Positions 8,136 to 17,720 are shown, numbered from the stretch's first letter. The stretch is 64,000 nucleotides of DNA from Thermoplasmata archaeon (GCA_028864975.1 JAGWLG010000005.1:1-64000); one strand, 5' to 3'. A program made the numbers and translations. The notes: generated from the sequence alone by a model not told the origin.

Positions 8136-10520
8136 ATGGTGGCGTCGCCGACCTCCCCGTCCCCTGAACGAGCGAAGTCGCTAGGGGAGAATGCCACGGA
8201 GGGCAGCACCGCGGGCCAGGCCGTCAAGGGAGCCCCCCCCGTGGCCCCGCCCTGGGCAGTCGGCGGCCTCGTTCGGGAAAGGATCCGACGCGCGACCGTG
8301 ATCCTCGGCGGTGCACGAACGCGGCTCCTCGGTCTCCTTCACCATCCCCGCCGGACCCTGCGGAGCGCCCTCCGTGAGCCCAAGACATGGCTCGCGATTA
8401 TGGTCCTTGGATGGACCCTCCTCTTCGGAGCGATTGGGGATCTTCGTTACCAGACGTTCCAGACCTACGCGTGGGACCTGGGGGACTACAACCAGGCGCT
8501 CTTCACCACGCTCTTCTCCCACCGGTTCCTCTACTACACCGCGGACGTTCCGGCCGGCACCGGGGGAAACCTCCTTGCCGTGCACTTCTCGCCCTTCCTG
8601 GTACTCCTCCTTCCGGTCTACCTTCTCGCGCCAGGGCCGGAGATCCTCCTATGGGTCCAGGCTGCGGCCGTCGCGCTCGCCGCGCTTCCGACCTTCGGGA
8701 TCGCACGCCGCCGCCTGGGCTCCGACCAGTGGGGGCTTCTGCTCGCGGGCGTGTACCTGCTCTGGCCGGTGACCCAAGGGCTCAGCTGGTACGACTTCCA
8801 CCCCGAATCGTTCCTCCCGCTCACCGTCCTGCTCTCCCTCTACTTCCTCGAGGTCGGCCGCCCACGCGCCTTCCTCCTCACCTGGGTCCTCGCCATGAGC
8901 GTGATCGAGACGATTGTGCCGCTCCTTGCCCTCTGCGCCCTTCTGAGCGTGGTGAGCATCTACCTCGGACCCCGGTTACTGAGGGCCCCCGCCGCCGGTG
9001 GCGTCCGACACCGGGAAGCGGGGAGGTGGTGGCTCGCCGCCCTCGTCCTTTCCGTGCTCTGGCTTGGACTCGCCGCTTTCGCGATCTCCTCGTTCGCCCC
9101 ATCGTACGGGGGAGCCTTCGGGCCAAACTACGCCGTGAACTGGTCGATCCTGGGAGCTCCAAGCGCCCTCTGGGTCTTCCCGCAGGCGGTCCTCCACCCC
9201 GCGAGGGCGTTCGCCGCTCTCGCCTTCGCTCCGGCCCCGAAGCTGCTGTACATCGGGCTCCTATTCGGCCCGCTGCTGTTCCTACCGTGGTTGGGGGAGG
9301 ATCGCTACCTCCTCCCGGCGCTCGCCTGGGTGTGGCTCGCCGTGCTCTCGGACGCCCCGGCGTACTTCCAGATAGGGGACCAGTTCCCCTCCTACGCCGC
9401 TCCGTTCCTCATCGCCGGCGCGATTGGTGGGCTCGTACGCCTGCTCCGGGTTGTGCGGGCCCGAGGGGAGCACCCCGCCCCAAGAACCACGCCCTCCGTT
9501 CTGGCCGGGACGGGCCGGTCGAAGTGGAGGGCGCACGGACGGACGGCGACGCTTCCGCTGACCCTGGTCGTGGCCGCCCTGGCGGGGGCCGCTGTCGCGA
9601 GCCCTTTGCTGCCGATGCCCACGGGGAGCTTCGACGAGATCACCTACGGGATCCCGACCCTGGGTCCCCATGACCGGGCCCTCCAGCAGGTGCTCGACCT
9701 GGTCCCTCCTCACGCGAGCATCTTCACCACCTCCCATCTCTTCCCCGAGGTCTCGAGCCGGCTCAACGCCTACGTCCTTCCGGTGGCGAGCTACTTCGCG
9801 GGGAACAGCACGTTCGGAGCCTGGGTCGATCGCGACACCAACCTCTCGCAATTCGTTCTCGTCGACTACGTGGTCGACCCTTACGTCACGGTCATCTTTG
9901 CGAGCTACGTCAACCTCTCCGGATTCGGGATCTATGCGTCGGCCGACCAGGCTTACCTCTACGAGCGGGGATGGTCGGGGGCCCCGGTCCTCTTCTCCCC
10001 CTCTCCGCCCCTCGTCGTGGACCTCTCCTCGCTCCCCCTGGGGGACGCGACCATTAGCCCCTCACCGGGAGGAGCCCCAGGTAGCGTAGCGGTCCACCAT
10101 GCTCCGGGGGAGGAGAACGGCACCCTGCTCTGGGGGGGGCTCGTGTTCGGCGGGATGGGACCGGGAACGTACCGACTGGACCTTCGGACGGCGGTCCGCG
10201 CGGGGGGCCCGGAGCCCGGGGTTGCGCTCAAGGTCGCGAGAACTCCGCTCGTGGCCTCGGCATTCCCGATCAACTACTCGCCTCGGGGGCACGATTATGG
10301 CTTCTCTGAGACGCTCGATACCTCGCGGACCACCGACGTGGGGCTCCTCCAAGTCAACGGGAGCACGGACCCTCGCTCTCTCGTCAACACGACGGAGACC
10401 TTCCGCATCCCATGGGAAGGCCCCGGTCTCATCGTGTGCCAGGGATGGTTGCTCGACGATCAGATCGACTTCTGGCTCGAAGCAGCCTCGTTGACGCAGG
10501 TCGCTCCTTCCGTCAGCTGA
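8136..10520 (+). CDS. DUF2079 multi-span membrane protein (GT-C-like), copy 1
   Basis: A 794-residue protein with a roughly 80-residue polar N-terminus and then about 10 membrane spans. The block AWDLGDYNQALFTT, LAVHFSPFLVLLLPVYLLAPG and WYDFHPESFLPL is typical of DUF2079, a family resembling GT-C glycosyltransferases that use lipid-linked sugars. The conserved acidic and His residues in the first outer loop (DLGDYNQ, HFSPF, DFHPE) fit an active site facing outward. The C-terminal 250 residues form a predicted extracellular beta-rich domain. A paralogue with the same layout is at 20784-23012. Both stand in the glycan region, so transfer of sugars to surface lipids or proteins is the likely role. 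Confidence 0.82.
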   Translation: MVASPTSPSPERAKSLGENATEGSTAGQAVKGAPPVAPPWAVGGLVRERIRRATVILGGARTRLLGLLHHPRRTLRSALREPKTWLAIMVLGWTLLFGAIGDLRYQTFQTYAWDLGDYNQALFTTLFSHRFLYYTADVPAGTGGNLLAVHFSPFLVLLLPVYLLAPGPEILLWVQAAAVALAALPTFGIARRRLGSDQWGLLLAGVYLLWPVTQGLSWYDFHPESFLPLTVLLSLYFLEVGRPRAFLLTWVLAMSVIETIVPLLALCALLSVVSIYLGPRLLRAPAAGGVRHREAGRWWLAALVLSVLWLGLAAFAISSFAPSYGGAFGPNYAVNWSILGAPSALWVFPQAVLHPARAFAALAFAPAPKLLYIGLLFGPLLFLPWLGEDRYLLPALAWVWLAVLSDAPAYFQIGDQFPSYAAPFLIAGAIGGLVRLLRVVRARGEHPAPRTTPSVLAGTGRSKWRAHGRTATLPLTLVVAALAGAAVASPLLPMPTGSFDEITYGIPTLGPHDRALQQVLDLVPPHASIFTTSHLFPEVSSRLNAYVLPVASYFAGNSTFGAWVDRDTNLSQFVLVDYVVDPYVTVIFASYVNLSGFGIYASADQAYLYERGWSGAPVLFSPSPPLVVDLSSLPLGDATISPSPGGAPGSVAVHHAPGEENGTLLWGGLVFGGMGPGTYRLDLRTAVRAGGPEPGVALKVARTPLVASAFPINYSPRGHDYGFSETLDTSRTTDVGLLQVNGSTDPRSLVNTTETFRIPWEGPGLIVCQGWLLDDQIDFWLEAASLTQVAPSVS

Positions 10521-10607
10521 TCCCGTGCTCGCCTATTGAATCAAAGCCCCGCGCTCTTCGGAAGCGAAGCCTCTTGGCACGGCAGGGTCAGGGGGAGGGA
10601 GGTAGTG

Positions 10608-11795
10608 ATGTGCGTGGAGTCGCAGACGACCCCTCCCGCCGACCTCCGGTCGCGGGACGGGAAGCCGCTTCGGATCCTGTTCGTCGCGTCGCGCGACAGC
10701 CAACATCCGGTCGCTGCCGGGGGGGAGAGGCTCCTCCAACTCCTGGCCGAAGAACTCGCCGCCCGCGGCCACGCGGTCTCTTTTTGGAGCGCGGGACACG
10801 CATCCCTCCCCCGCCGAGAGACTCATCGCGGTGTCCGGGTGGAGCGGATCGGCCGGACACGATTCTTCGCCCCCTTCGTGTGGGTCCGCTTCGTCCTTCT
10901 CCCCCGCGGGCACTTCGACGTCGTCATCGAGGAGGGGATGGGGGGTGAGCGTGTCCCGTTCCTGGCGGTCTTCCTCTTCCGAGGTCCCACGGTCGGGGCG
11001 CTCTTCCAGGACCACCGACCCCTCATCCGCACGATGTACGGGGGCTCCTCGCTCGTCGTTCGGACCGGGCTCATGCTCCAGAAGGTCCTCCTTTGGGCCT
11101 ACCAAGACGGCCCTCTCCTCACCTGCTCGAAGGCCACCCGCGACTGGCTGGTGAGCGAGGGGGTCCCCGGGGCGCGCGTCGGCGTCATCTACCCCCGGGT
11201 GCGCCTGCCTCCAGGGGTCCTCGCCCGCCCTTGGAGCGAGCGGGAGAACGCCATCGTCTCCATCGGGAACTTTCGGCCTACGAAACGCTTCGAGGAGGCG
11301 ATCGAGGTCGTGGGACGCCTGCGCCAGGAGGTCCCCAGCGCCACGCTCCATCTTGTGGGGCGTCCCTATCATCAGGAGTATCTCTCCCACCTCGAGCGGC
11401 GGGCGGCCGCGGCCGAGCTTCAGGGCGCGGTCCGGTTCCACCTCTCCGCGACGGAGGAAGAGAAGTACTCCCTGCTCGCGAGAGCCAAGGCGCTGGTCGT
11501 CCACAGTCCGGTGGAGGGGTTTGGTTGGACGATTCCTGAGGCCGGCCTAGTGGGTACCCCGACCGTCGCCAACCCCGGGGTCCCGAAGGATGCCCTCGAT
11601 CCGGGGGTCTCGGGCGAGGTGGTCCCCTTCGGCGACGTGGCGGAGTACGTGCGGGTCCTCTCGCGATGGATGTGCTCGGAGGAGGCGTGGCGGCCCTTCT
11701 CGGAAGGAGCGCGGCATTCTGCGCAGCGGTTCACCGCACCGGTGCTTCGGCCGGGCATGGAAGCGTGGCTCAACGAGCAGCTCCGGCGCCGCTGA
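10608..11795 (+). CDS. GT4-family (group 1) glycosyltransferase
   Basis: A retaining GT-B glycosyltransferase of about 395 residues. The N-terminal Rossmann half has LRILFVASRDSQHPVAAGGERLLQLLAEELAARGH. The C-terminal half has IVSIGNFRPTKRFEEAIEV, LHLVGRPYHQEYL and the donor-binding E-x7-E motif in SPVEGFGWTIPEAGL. Such enzymes add sugars from nucleotide donors at the cytoplasmic face of the membrane. The ATG at 10608 is preferred because the purine-rich GGGAGGGAGG lies just before it; an earlier ATG at 10536 would add 24 residues that look unlike the family. It lies 87 bases after the DUF2079 gene on the same strand, probably in one transcript. Confidence 0.9.
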   Translation: MCVESQTTPPADLRSRDGKPLRILFVASRDSQHPVAAGGERLLQLLAEELAARGHAVSFWSAGHASLPRRETHRGVRVERIGRTRFFAPFVWVRFVLLPRGHFDVVIEEGMGGERVPFLAVFLFRGPTVGALFQDHRPLIRTMYGGSSLVVRTGLMLQKVLLWAYQDGPLLTCSKATRDWLVSEGVPGARVGVIYPRVRLPPGVLARPWSERENAIVSIGNFRPTKRFEEAIEVVGRLRQEVPSATLHLVGRPYHQEYLSHLERRAAAAELQGAVRFHLSATEEEKYSLLARAKALVVHSPVEGFGWTIPEAGLVGTPTVANPGVPKDALDPGVSGEVVPFGDVAEYVRVLSRWMCSEEAWRPFSEGARHSAQRFTAPVLRPGMEAWLNEQLRRR

Positions 11796-11819
11796 CGATC
11801 CTCGCGTCGCTCGTCCGGT

Positions 11820-12839
11820 TCATCTCCAGGCGATCTCGGCCCACATGCCGATCCCCACGCTGAAGGCCTTCTTCCGCGAGGAGCTCGAGTACTTCGACTG
11901 CCCCAGGCGCCGTCGGAACCGGATCGGGACCTCGACCACGGTCTGGTTCTGGTCCAGGACCCGCATGATCATGTGCGAGCAGAAGTGTGGGCCCCCCTCT
12001 TTCAGCGTCGGGAGGACCGGGACGAGCGCCTCTCGGCGCAGCGCCCGGAATGTGCACCCCCCGTCGGTGAGCCGGACCCTGCCAAAGAAGACGGCATTCC
12101 AGTACCGCAGTCGGATGAGGAGGCCCATGAACATGTTCCCCCACGAGATGAACCAGTCCATGAATGCGCCGGGCTGGACCAGCACGTGCGTGGTCCTGTT
12201 GCCGATGACCATGTCGGCCTCCGAGAGGTAGGGGAGGAGCTTTCCCAGGTCCCCCCCGATGTAACTCCCGTCGCCTTCGCAAAGGACGATCATTCGGGCC
12301 CAGGGGCGCGCGAGCCCCTCGGTGAGGCCGCGGATGCACGCGTGTCCGTACCCTTGCTGGCGCTCAGGGACGACCGTAGCTCCGTGAGCGCGCGCCCGCT
12401 CGGCCGTTCGGTCGGTGGAGTTGTTGTCGACGACGACGACCTCTCGCACCTGGGGGCAGGCGAGGAACTCGTCGACGACCATCCCCACCGCCTGCTCCTC
12501 GTTGTAGGCGGTGAGCGCCACAAGGACGTCCTTCCCTTCGGGGTTGAAGGGAGGTGGGGTCCGGTCCGCCGCCGCGTTCGTCTTGTCGACGGCCGGATAG
12601 AGCAGGACCAGAAGGAAGAGCGGGACCAGGAGGAAGAAGACGATCTGAGCGACCGCGAGCCAGAAGGTCGTAAAGGGGCCGTTGATGTCCAGGATGTTGA
12701 CCGGGTGAAGATGCCCGTCGCGGAGAACCTCGTAGAGATAGGCCGTGACGGCCAGCAGCGCACGCGCGAGCATGACAAAGAAGGTGAGGACGGCGAAGGC
12801 TGCTCCTCCTAGGAACAGGTTCACGAGCAGCTTGCCCAT
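11820..12839 (-). CDS. GT2-family glycosyltransferase with N-terminal membrane spans
   Basis: About 339 residues. Two membrane spans open the protein (LLVNLFLGGAAFAVLTFFVM and FWLAVAQIVFFLLVPLFLLVLL). The GT-A catalytic domain follows: VLVALTAYNEEQAVGMVVDEF, VVVDNNSTDRT, LCEGDGSYIGGDL (metal-binding acidic motif), and VIGNRT, as in dolichyl-phosphate sugar synthases. The spans tether it to the membrane, so a polyprenyl-phosphate acceptor is likely. The ATG at 12839 begins the first span; an ATG at 12944 would add a basic, non-conserved 35 residues. It runs against the GT4 gene (convergent, 24-base gap) and is divergent from the epimerase gene at 12974. Confidence 0.85.
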   Translation of the reverse strand: MGKLLVNLFLGGAAFAVLTFFVMLARALLAVTAYLYEVLRDGHLHPVNILDINGPFTTFWLAVAQIVFFLLVPLFLLVLLYPAVDKTNAAADRTPPPFNPEGKDVLVALTAYNEEQAVGMVVDEFLACPQVREVVVVDNNSTDRTAERARAHGATVVPERQQGYGHACIRGLTEGLARPWARMIVLCEGDGSYIGGDLGKLLPYLSEADMVIGNRTTHVLVQPGAFMDWFISWGNMFMGLLIRLRYWNAVFFGRVRLTDGGCTFRALRREALVPVLPTLKEGGPHFCSHMIMRVLDQNQTVVEVPIRFRRRLGQSKYSSSSRKKAFSVGIGMWAEIAWR

Positions 12840-12942
12840 CGCGGTCCTCGTCCCGAATTGAGGGGTCCCTCGCCGAGCGCCGACCCTACGGGTCCCGCGT
12901 CGCTCCCATCTTCCGAGGTCAAGAGCTCTCCGGGCGATAAGC

Positions 12943-12948
12943 ATATAT
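12943..12948 (+). promoter_or_regulatory. TATA box for the epimerase gene at 12974
   Basis: ATATAT inside GCATATATCG, ending 25 nt before the ATG at 12974. The same AT-rich patch could also serve the divergent GT2 gene. Confidence 0.55.
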
Positions 12949-12973
12949 CGACACCTCCCCCAGCGTTCCTGGC

Positions 12974-14035
12974 ATGAGGGCCCTGGTCACCGGGGCCGCG
13001 GGGTTGGTCGGGTCCTCGATGGTCCGGCTGCTCTCGAAGCAGGGGTTCGAGCTCATCACCGTCGACAACTACCTGCGAGGGCAGATCTTCGGCCCGGAAG
13101 GTGACACACGCCCGACGATGGATGCGCTCCGGAAGGAGGCGCGTGTCGATCACCACGTCATGGATGTCCGGGACCCAAAGGTGGGCGAGCTCGTCGAAGG
13201 GGTGGACCTCGTGGTCCACACCGCGGCCCAGCCATCCCACCCACGCTCGATCGAGATTCCGGTGGAGGACTTCGAGATCAATGCTCGGGCGACGCTCCTC
13301 CTCCTGGAGGCGGTCCGCCGTAGGGCCCCCCAGGCGGTCTTCGTCTACTGTTCAACGAACAAAGTGTACGGGGACGTGCCGAACTCCTTTACCTATGAGC
13401 GCGTCGGCAGGCGCTACACGCCCGTGGACCCGACCCTCCGCAACGGGTTCGACGAAGGGCTACGGATCGACCAGTGTCTCCATACGCCCTTCGGCGTCTC
13501 CAAGGCGGCCGCTGACCTCTACGTTCAGGAGTTCGGTCGGCTCTACGGCCTCCGGACGGGGGTGTTCCGGATGGGGTGCATCACCGGGGGAGCGGCCATG
13601 GCGGTCGAGCAGCACAACTGGGAACCCTACTTCGTTCGCAAGGCTCTCAACGGGGAACGGCTCACGATCTTCGGATACGAGGGCTACCAGGTCCGGGACG
13701 TGATTCACGCGGACGACCTCTCCCGCCTCTTCCTAGAATTCTTCCGCCACCCGCACCCCGGAGAGGTCTACAACGCCGGCGGGGGCCCCACCAACTCCAC
13801 CTCCCTCCTGGAGGCTATCGAGCTCATCGAGGGGATCGTAGGAAGAAAGATGCTCGTCGACCACGGGCCGGCCCGAGAGGGGGACCATATGTGGTACGTG
13901 AGCAATCTGGCCAAGGCCCAGCGCCACCATCCTGGTTGGGGGATCACGATCGGTCTCCCGGAGATCTTCCGAGGGATCTACCAGGCCCAGATGGGCCGAC
14001 CCGTCGCTGCACCTCCCCATGGCTCGGCCCGTTGA
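12974..14035 (+). CDS. CDP-paratose 2-epimerase-like SDR (Phe in place of Tyr)
   Basis: A 353-residue extended short-chain dehydrogenase. VTGAAGLVGSSMV is the NAD site at 5-17. YCSTNKVYGD at 125-134 and IDQCLHTPFGVSKAAADLYVQ at 165-185 resemble the CDP-paratose/tyvelose 2-epimerase group, as does FGYEGYQVRDVIHADDL. The YxxxK motif is F173-GVS-K177. Some relatives in this group also have Phe there, so this may be a subfamily trait rather than damage. Probable job: changing a nucleotide sugar for the surface glycan. The stop codon overlaps the ATG of the kelch protein (TGATG at 14033-14037), so translation of the two is coupled. Confidence 0.83.
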   Translation: MRALVTGAAGLVGSSMVRLLSKQGFELITVDNYLRGQIFGPEGDTRPTMDALRKEARVDHHVMDVRDPKVGELVEGVDLVVHTAAQPSHPRSIEIPVEDFEINARATLLLLEAVRRRAPQAVFVYCSTNKVYGDVPNSFTYERVGRRYTPVDPTLRNGFDEGLRIDQCLHTPFGVSKAAADLYVQEFGRLYGLRTGVFRMGCITGGAAMAVEQHNWEPYFVRKALNGERLTIFGYEGYQVRDVIHADDLSRLFLEFFRHPHPGEVYNAGGGPTNSTSLLEAIELIEGIVGRKMLVDHGPAREGDHMWYVSNLAKAQRHHPGWGITIGLPEIFRGIYQAQMGRPVAAPPHGSAR

Positions 14036-15783
14036 TGCGGTCGCTCGAGAGGGGCCTCCCGCCCGGCCCCCGCGTGCGGAGCGGGACCAGGTCACTCGGC
14101 CGCGGGGGGCTGTGGACCCTTCCCCCTCTCAGCCTCACCTTGGCCATACTTCTCCTTGTGACCGGCGGCGGGTGGGGCCCCCATCCGTCGTCCCCGGCGT
14201 CACGACCCGTCGGTCTTCTGGAGCCCACGGCCCGCGCCGCCCATACTTCTTCCAAGACCTTGGTGGGTACCTCGAGAGACGCGGCAAGTGCCGGCCCTGA
14301 GACCTGGACCAACCGTACGCCAATGATCCCGCTCCTACCCCCCGGGCGCTGCTGCGGCGCCATGGCGTACGATGCGCGCGACGGCTACACCCTGCTCTTC
14401 GGGGGAGGCAACGGACCCTGCGGTGTGTTCTGCAACGATACGTGGGCGTTCAACGGGACCGACTGGGTGAGGATCGCGACCCCCGTCGCCCCCTCGCCAC
14501 GCCAATGGCCGATGATGACCTACGATCCCTTCGACGGTTATGTCCTGCTATTCGGGGGCGTAGCTTCCGATGGCGTCACCCCTCTCGCTGATACCTGGGC
14601 GTTCTCGGGGGGCCGCTGGCAGCTCATCTCGGAGCAGGGGGGTCCGGCTCCTCGCTGGGCCGGTGGGATGGCCGCGGATCTCAACGATGGATACGTGCTC
14701 CTCTTCGGAGGCTTCGCCGGCGCGCCCCAGTTCTACCGAGATAGCTGGGGTTACTCCCACGGCCACTGGACCTCGCTCGTCCCCCTCCGCTCGCCTCCCC
14801 CACGCTGGACCCCTCTCCTCGCCACCGATCCCGCCGAGGGAGGGGTCATCCTTTACGGGGGATTCAACCAGAACGAGGGGTTCCTCGCGGACACGTGGGA
14901 CTTCTCCAACGGCAGCTGGACCCAGACCTATCCTGCGAACTACCCTCCGCCCCGGGAGAAGGGGATGATCGCCTTTGATCCAGTGGTCGGGGGACCTGTC
15001 CTCTTCGGAGGCGACGTCTGTCCCACCGGCTGCACCAACGCAAGCTCAGTCCGTTCGCTCAACGACACTTGGGTCCTCGTGAACGGGTCGTGGAGCTCCG
15101 TCTCTTCTCCCGGGTATCCGGAGGCTCAGTGGGGGGAGATGTTGTCGTTCGACTGGACGCTCGGCTCTGCGGTCCTCCTTGGAGAGGATGGCACGCATGG
15201 GCGCAACTCCACGGTTTGGCTCCTAAGCCCCGCCCATGCGCCCCCACGGCTCCAGGTGGTCGCGGCGTCGGCGGTTCCCCTCATCGTCGCGCTCGGGACC
15301 CCGGCGACCTTCGTGGCCGCAGGAGTGCCAGAGGTGGGGAAGCTCTCCTTTACCTACCGCGACCTCCCGAGCGGCTGCCTGAACCTCTCGATCCCTCTCC
15401 TTTCGTGTTCGCCCTCGGTGCTCGGGATCTACACGGTCAGGCTCGCAATCGAGGACGGCGCAAGCTCCTCAGGATGGCTGAACGTCACCTTCTCGGTCGT
15501 GCCCTCGCGTCCCCCCCCGCCCTCTCCGCCTCCGACGGGTCCGGGGTTCCCTTGGGACGGAGCGGCCCTCCTGGTCCTCTCGGTCGCGGTCATTCTGGTG
15601 ATTCTCCTCCACCCCCGGACCCGGAGACGCCTACGGGGTTCCGGCAGAAGGCCCAGCTCCGAGAGGAAGGACCCGCACGACGGCCGCGTAGGGTCCGCGC
15701 CCCCCTCCGGAACTCAGGGAGGTCTCGCGGACCCTCCGACCCCCGCAAGACCCCCAGCGGACCCGGGAACGTCGGAGCCCTGA
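14035..15783 (+). CDS. Six-bladed kelch surface protein with C-terminal anchor (tandem copy 1)
   Basis: About 582 residues. A basic N-terminus and signal segment (LSLTLAILLLVTGGGW) are followed by six kelch repeats of the pattern AYDxxDGYxLLFGG...NDTWxFxxGxW, predicting one closed beta-propeller. One Ig-like module with a Cys pair (LPSGCLNLSIPLLSCSP), a Pro-rich stalk, a membrane helix (WDGAALLVLSVAVILVILL) and a polar tail complete it. Outside the cell such propellers bind sugars or proteins. The ATG overlaps the stop of the epimerase gene, which ties it to the glycan genes. The next gene, at 15864, has the same architecture. No enzymatic residues are recognised. Confidence 0.8.
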   Translation: MRSLERGLPPGPRVRSGTRSLGRGGLWTLPPLSLTLAILLLVTGGGWGPHPSSPASRPVGLLEPTARAAHTSSKTLVGTSRDAASAGPETWTNRTPMIPLLPPGRCCGAMAYDARDGYTLLFGGGNGPCGVFCNDTWAFNGTDWVRIATPVAPSPRQWPMMTYDPFDGYVLLFGGVASDGVTPLADTWAFSGGRWQLISEQGGPAPRWAGGMAADLNDGYVLLFGGFAGAPQFYRDSWGYSHGHWTSLVPLRSPPPRWTPLLATDPAEGGVILYGGFNQNEGFLADTWDFSNGSWTQTYPANYPPPREKGMIAFDPVVGGPVLFGGDVCPTGCTNASSVRSLNDTWVLVNGSWSSVSSPGYPEAQWGEMLSFDWTLGSAVLLGEDGTHGRNSTVWLLSPAHAPPRLQVVAASAVPLIVALGTPATFVAAGVPEVGKLSFTYRDLPSGCLNLSIPLLSCSPSVLGIYTVRLAIEDGASSSGWLNVTFSVVPSRPPPPSPPPTGPGFPWDGAALLVLSVAVILVILLHPRTRRRLRGSGRRPSSERKDPHDGRVGSAPPSGTQGGLADPPTPARPPADPGTSEP

Positions 15784-15834
15784 GAAGGACGGGCTGGGAC
15801 CCGTCCGAAGGGCCCCCGAGGGGGGCATCAAGCC

Positions 15835-15840
15835 CTATAC
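15835..15840 (+). promoter_or_regulatory. TATA-like box for the kelch gene at 15864
   Basis: CTATAC ends 23 nt before the ATG at 15864; leaderless spacing. It gives the second kelch gene its own promoter. Confidence 0.4.
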
Positions 15841-15863
15841 GCTCGCTCTTCTCGGCAGGACTC

Positions 15864-17720
15864 ATGACCTTTCCCTCGCCCAGCGTGGGGGCACGGTCCT
15901 GCTCCGGCCTCAGAGCGAAAGAGCTCCGAACCCTGCCGGTCCGGTCGCTCGTGGTCGTGCTCCCCGTCATGCTCATGGCGAGCGGGTTCCTCCAGGGCTT
16001 GTCCATCTCCGGTCCCCGGCCAGCGATTGCCTCCAGTACAATCGGCCAGCTCGCCCCGGAGGATTGCGCCCGCGCGGCCGCGATAACCGCGGGTGCCTCA
16101 CTGGCCCACCCTTGCACGGCGGGACGCCACTCCTCGCCAGTGGTTTCCGGTTCGGACATGAATTGGACCAGCATCTCGGCCCTCTCCACCGCGACGCCCC
16201 CGGCCCGTTGCTGCTCGGCGATGGCGTACGACGCGTTCGACGGATACGAGGTACTCTTCGGGGGTGTGGGAGCTTGCGGAGGGGTCTGCAACGACACGTG
16301 GATCCTGCGCGGCTCTCAGTGGACCCACCTCGACCCATCGCACGCACCAAGCCCTCGGGATTGGGCGTCCATGGCCTACGACCCGTTCGACAGGGCCGTC
16401 CTCCTGTTCGGCGGGACGCCGGATGGGAACATCGCCCTCGCAGACACGTGGTCCTTTTCGTCGGGCGTTTGGACCCAGCTTGACCCTTCCACGGCTCCAC
16501 CTGGCCGTTGGGCTAGCGGGCTGTCGATGGACCCTCAAGACGGGTACATGGTCCTCTTCGGAGGATACCAAGGCGGTTCCTCATTCCTGCAGGACACCTG
16601 GACCTTCGTGAACGGGACATGGTCGGAGGTCTTGACCGCGCACCTCCCGCCCCCACGATGGACCCCGCTCCTTGCCTTCGACGACCAGGAGGAAGGGGTC
16701 CTCTTGTTCGGGGGTTACGCCTACACGCTGGGGTTCTTGGGCGACACCTGGGTCTACGCCAAGGGCGATTGGTCCCAGGTGGGGGCCGGCTCGGCTCCCC
16801 CCGCGCGGGACAAGGGGATGATGGCCTACGATGCTTGGGACCAGAGGATGGTCCTGTTCGCAGGAGAGTTCTGCCTCCTCAGCTGCTCCACCGGCGGTTA
16901 CGTGCGCCACCTCAACGACACCTGGTCCTTCGAGAACGGAACTTGGAAGAACATCAGCGGCTCTCGAAACCCTCCGCAGCAATGCTGCGGGGCGATGACC
17001 TTCGACTGGGGTTCCGGTCAACTGGTGGTCCTGAGCGCCAACTCCTCCGGTGGGAGGAACGCCACCACCTGGGTGGGCTCGCTCTCCCCCCCATCCACCG
17101 GTGGGCCGGAGATCTCTTCGTTGCGGGCGTGGCCCTCGAGCCCCACAGTAGGCTCGGGTGTCCTCTTGACCGTGGCCGCGCGCCCCTCGCTCGGGACCCT
17201 TACCTATCTCTACACCTCGCTGCCGCCTGGGTGCGCCACGCTCGACAGTCCCCTCTTGGCCTGTGCTCCCCGACAACCGGGAAGCTACGTCGTTTCCGTC
17301 GAAGTGACCGATGCGAGCGGACGCACGGTCGCAGGGACGCTCGCGCTCACCGTCACCCTCGGTGGTGCTTCGCCTCCCCCACCTTCCCCCGTCCCCGGTT
17401 ATCTGACGTGGGTCGTCGCGGGCGGGATGGTATTCTCAGCGGTGGTCGTCCTCCTTTGGGTCCGAGCTGGGCGTAAGCGAACCACCGGCGCGCCCTCTCC
17501 CCGGGAGCCACCCGATTCCACCCGAGGAGCTTCCGAGGCCAAGGAACCTATCGTCCCTGAGCACACCCTTGACAAGGGGTCCACCACGCTCCGACACGGG
17601 CCCGAGGATCCCCGTTCACCCGAACCCTCGTCCACGGAGGAGGTCGCAGGACCGAGAGATCCGCCGCAAGGACGCGAGGCTTCGGCTCCCGTCGAGGCCG
17701 GCAGACCCCCCACAGAGTGA
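15864..17720 (+). CDS. Six-bladed kelch surface protein with C-terminal anchor (tandem copy 2)
   Basis: About 618 residues, same plan as its neighbour upstream. A signal segment (VRSLVVVLPVMLMASGFLQG) leads into six kelch repeats (for example MAYDAFDGYEVLFGGVG and MAYDPFDRAVLLFGG). One Ig-like module with the Cys pair LPPGCATLDSPLLACAP follows, then a Pro-rich stalk, a membrane helix (LTWVVAGGMVFSAVVVLLW) and a charged cytoplasmic tail of about 85 residues. The shared order and repeat sequence indicate tandem duplication followed by divergence. The ATG at 15864 is supported by the TATA-like box. The ligand is unknown; glycan or protein binding at the surface is the family expectation. Confidence 0.8.
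   Translation: MTFPSPSVGARSCSGLRAKELRTLPVRSLVVVLPVMLMASGFLQGLSISGPRPAIASSTIGQLAPEDCARAAAITAGASLAHPCTAGRHSSPVVSGSDMNWTSISALSTATPPARCCSAMAYDAFDGYEVLFGGVGACGGVCNDTWILRGSQWTHLDPSHAPSPRDWASMAYDPFDRAVLLFGGTPDGNIALADTWSFSSGVWTQLDPSTAPPGRWASGLSMDPQDGYMVLFGGYQGGSSFLQDTWTFVNGTWSEVLTAHLPPPRWTPLLAFDDQEEGVLLFGGYAYTLGFLGDTWVYAKGDWSQVGAGSAPPARDKGMMAYDAWDQRMVLFAGEFCLLSCSTGGYVRHLNDTWSFENGTWKNISGSRNPPQQCCGAMTFDWGSGQLVVLSANSSGGRNATTWVGSLSPPSTGGPEISSLRAWPSSPTVGSGVLLTVAARPSLGTLTYLYTSLPPGCATLDSPLLACAPRQPGSYVVSVEVTDASGRTVAGTLALTVTLGGASPPPPSPVPGYLTWVVAGGMVFSAVVVLLWVRAGRKRTTGAPSPREPPDSTRGASEAKEPIVPEHTLDKGSTTLRHGPEDPRSPEPSSTEEVAGPRDPPQGREASAPVEAGRPPTE

Noticed and set aside
10536-10607. ATG at 10536 as start of the GT4 enzyme
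   Set aside because: The added 24 residues are not family-like and the purine-rich site precedes the ATG at 10608.
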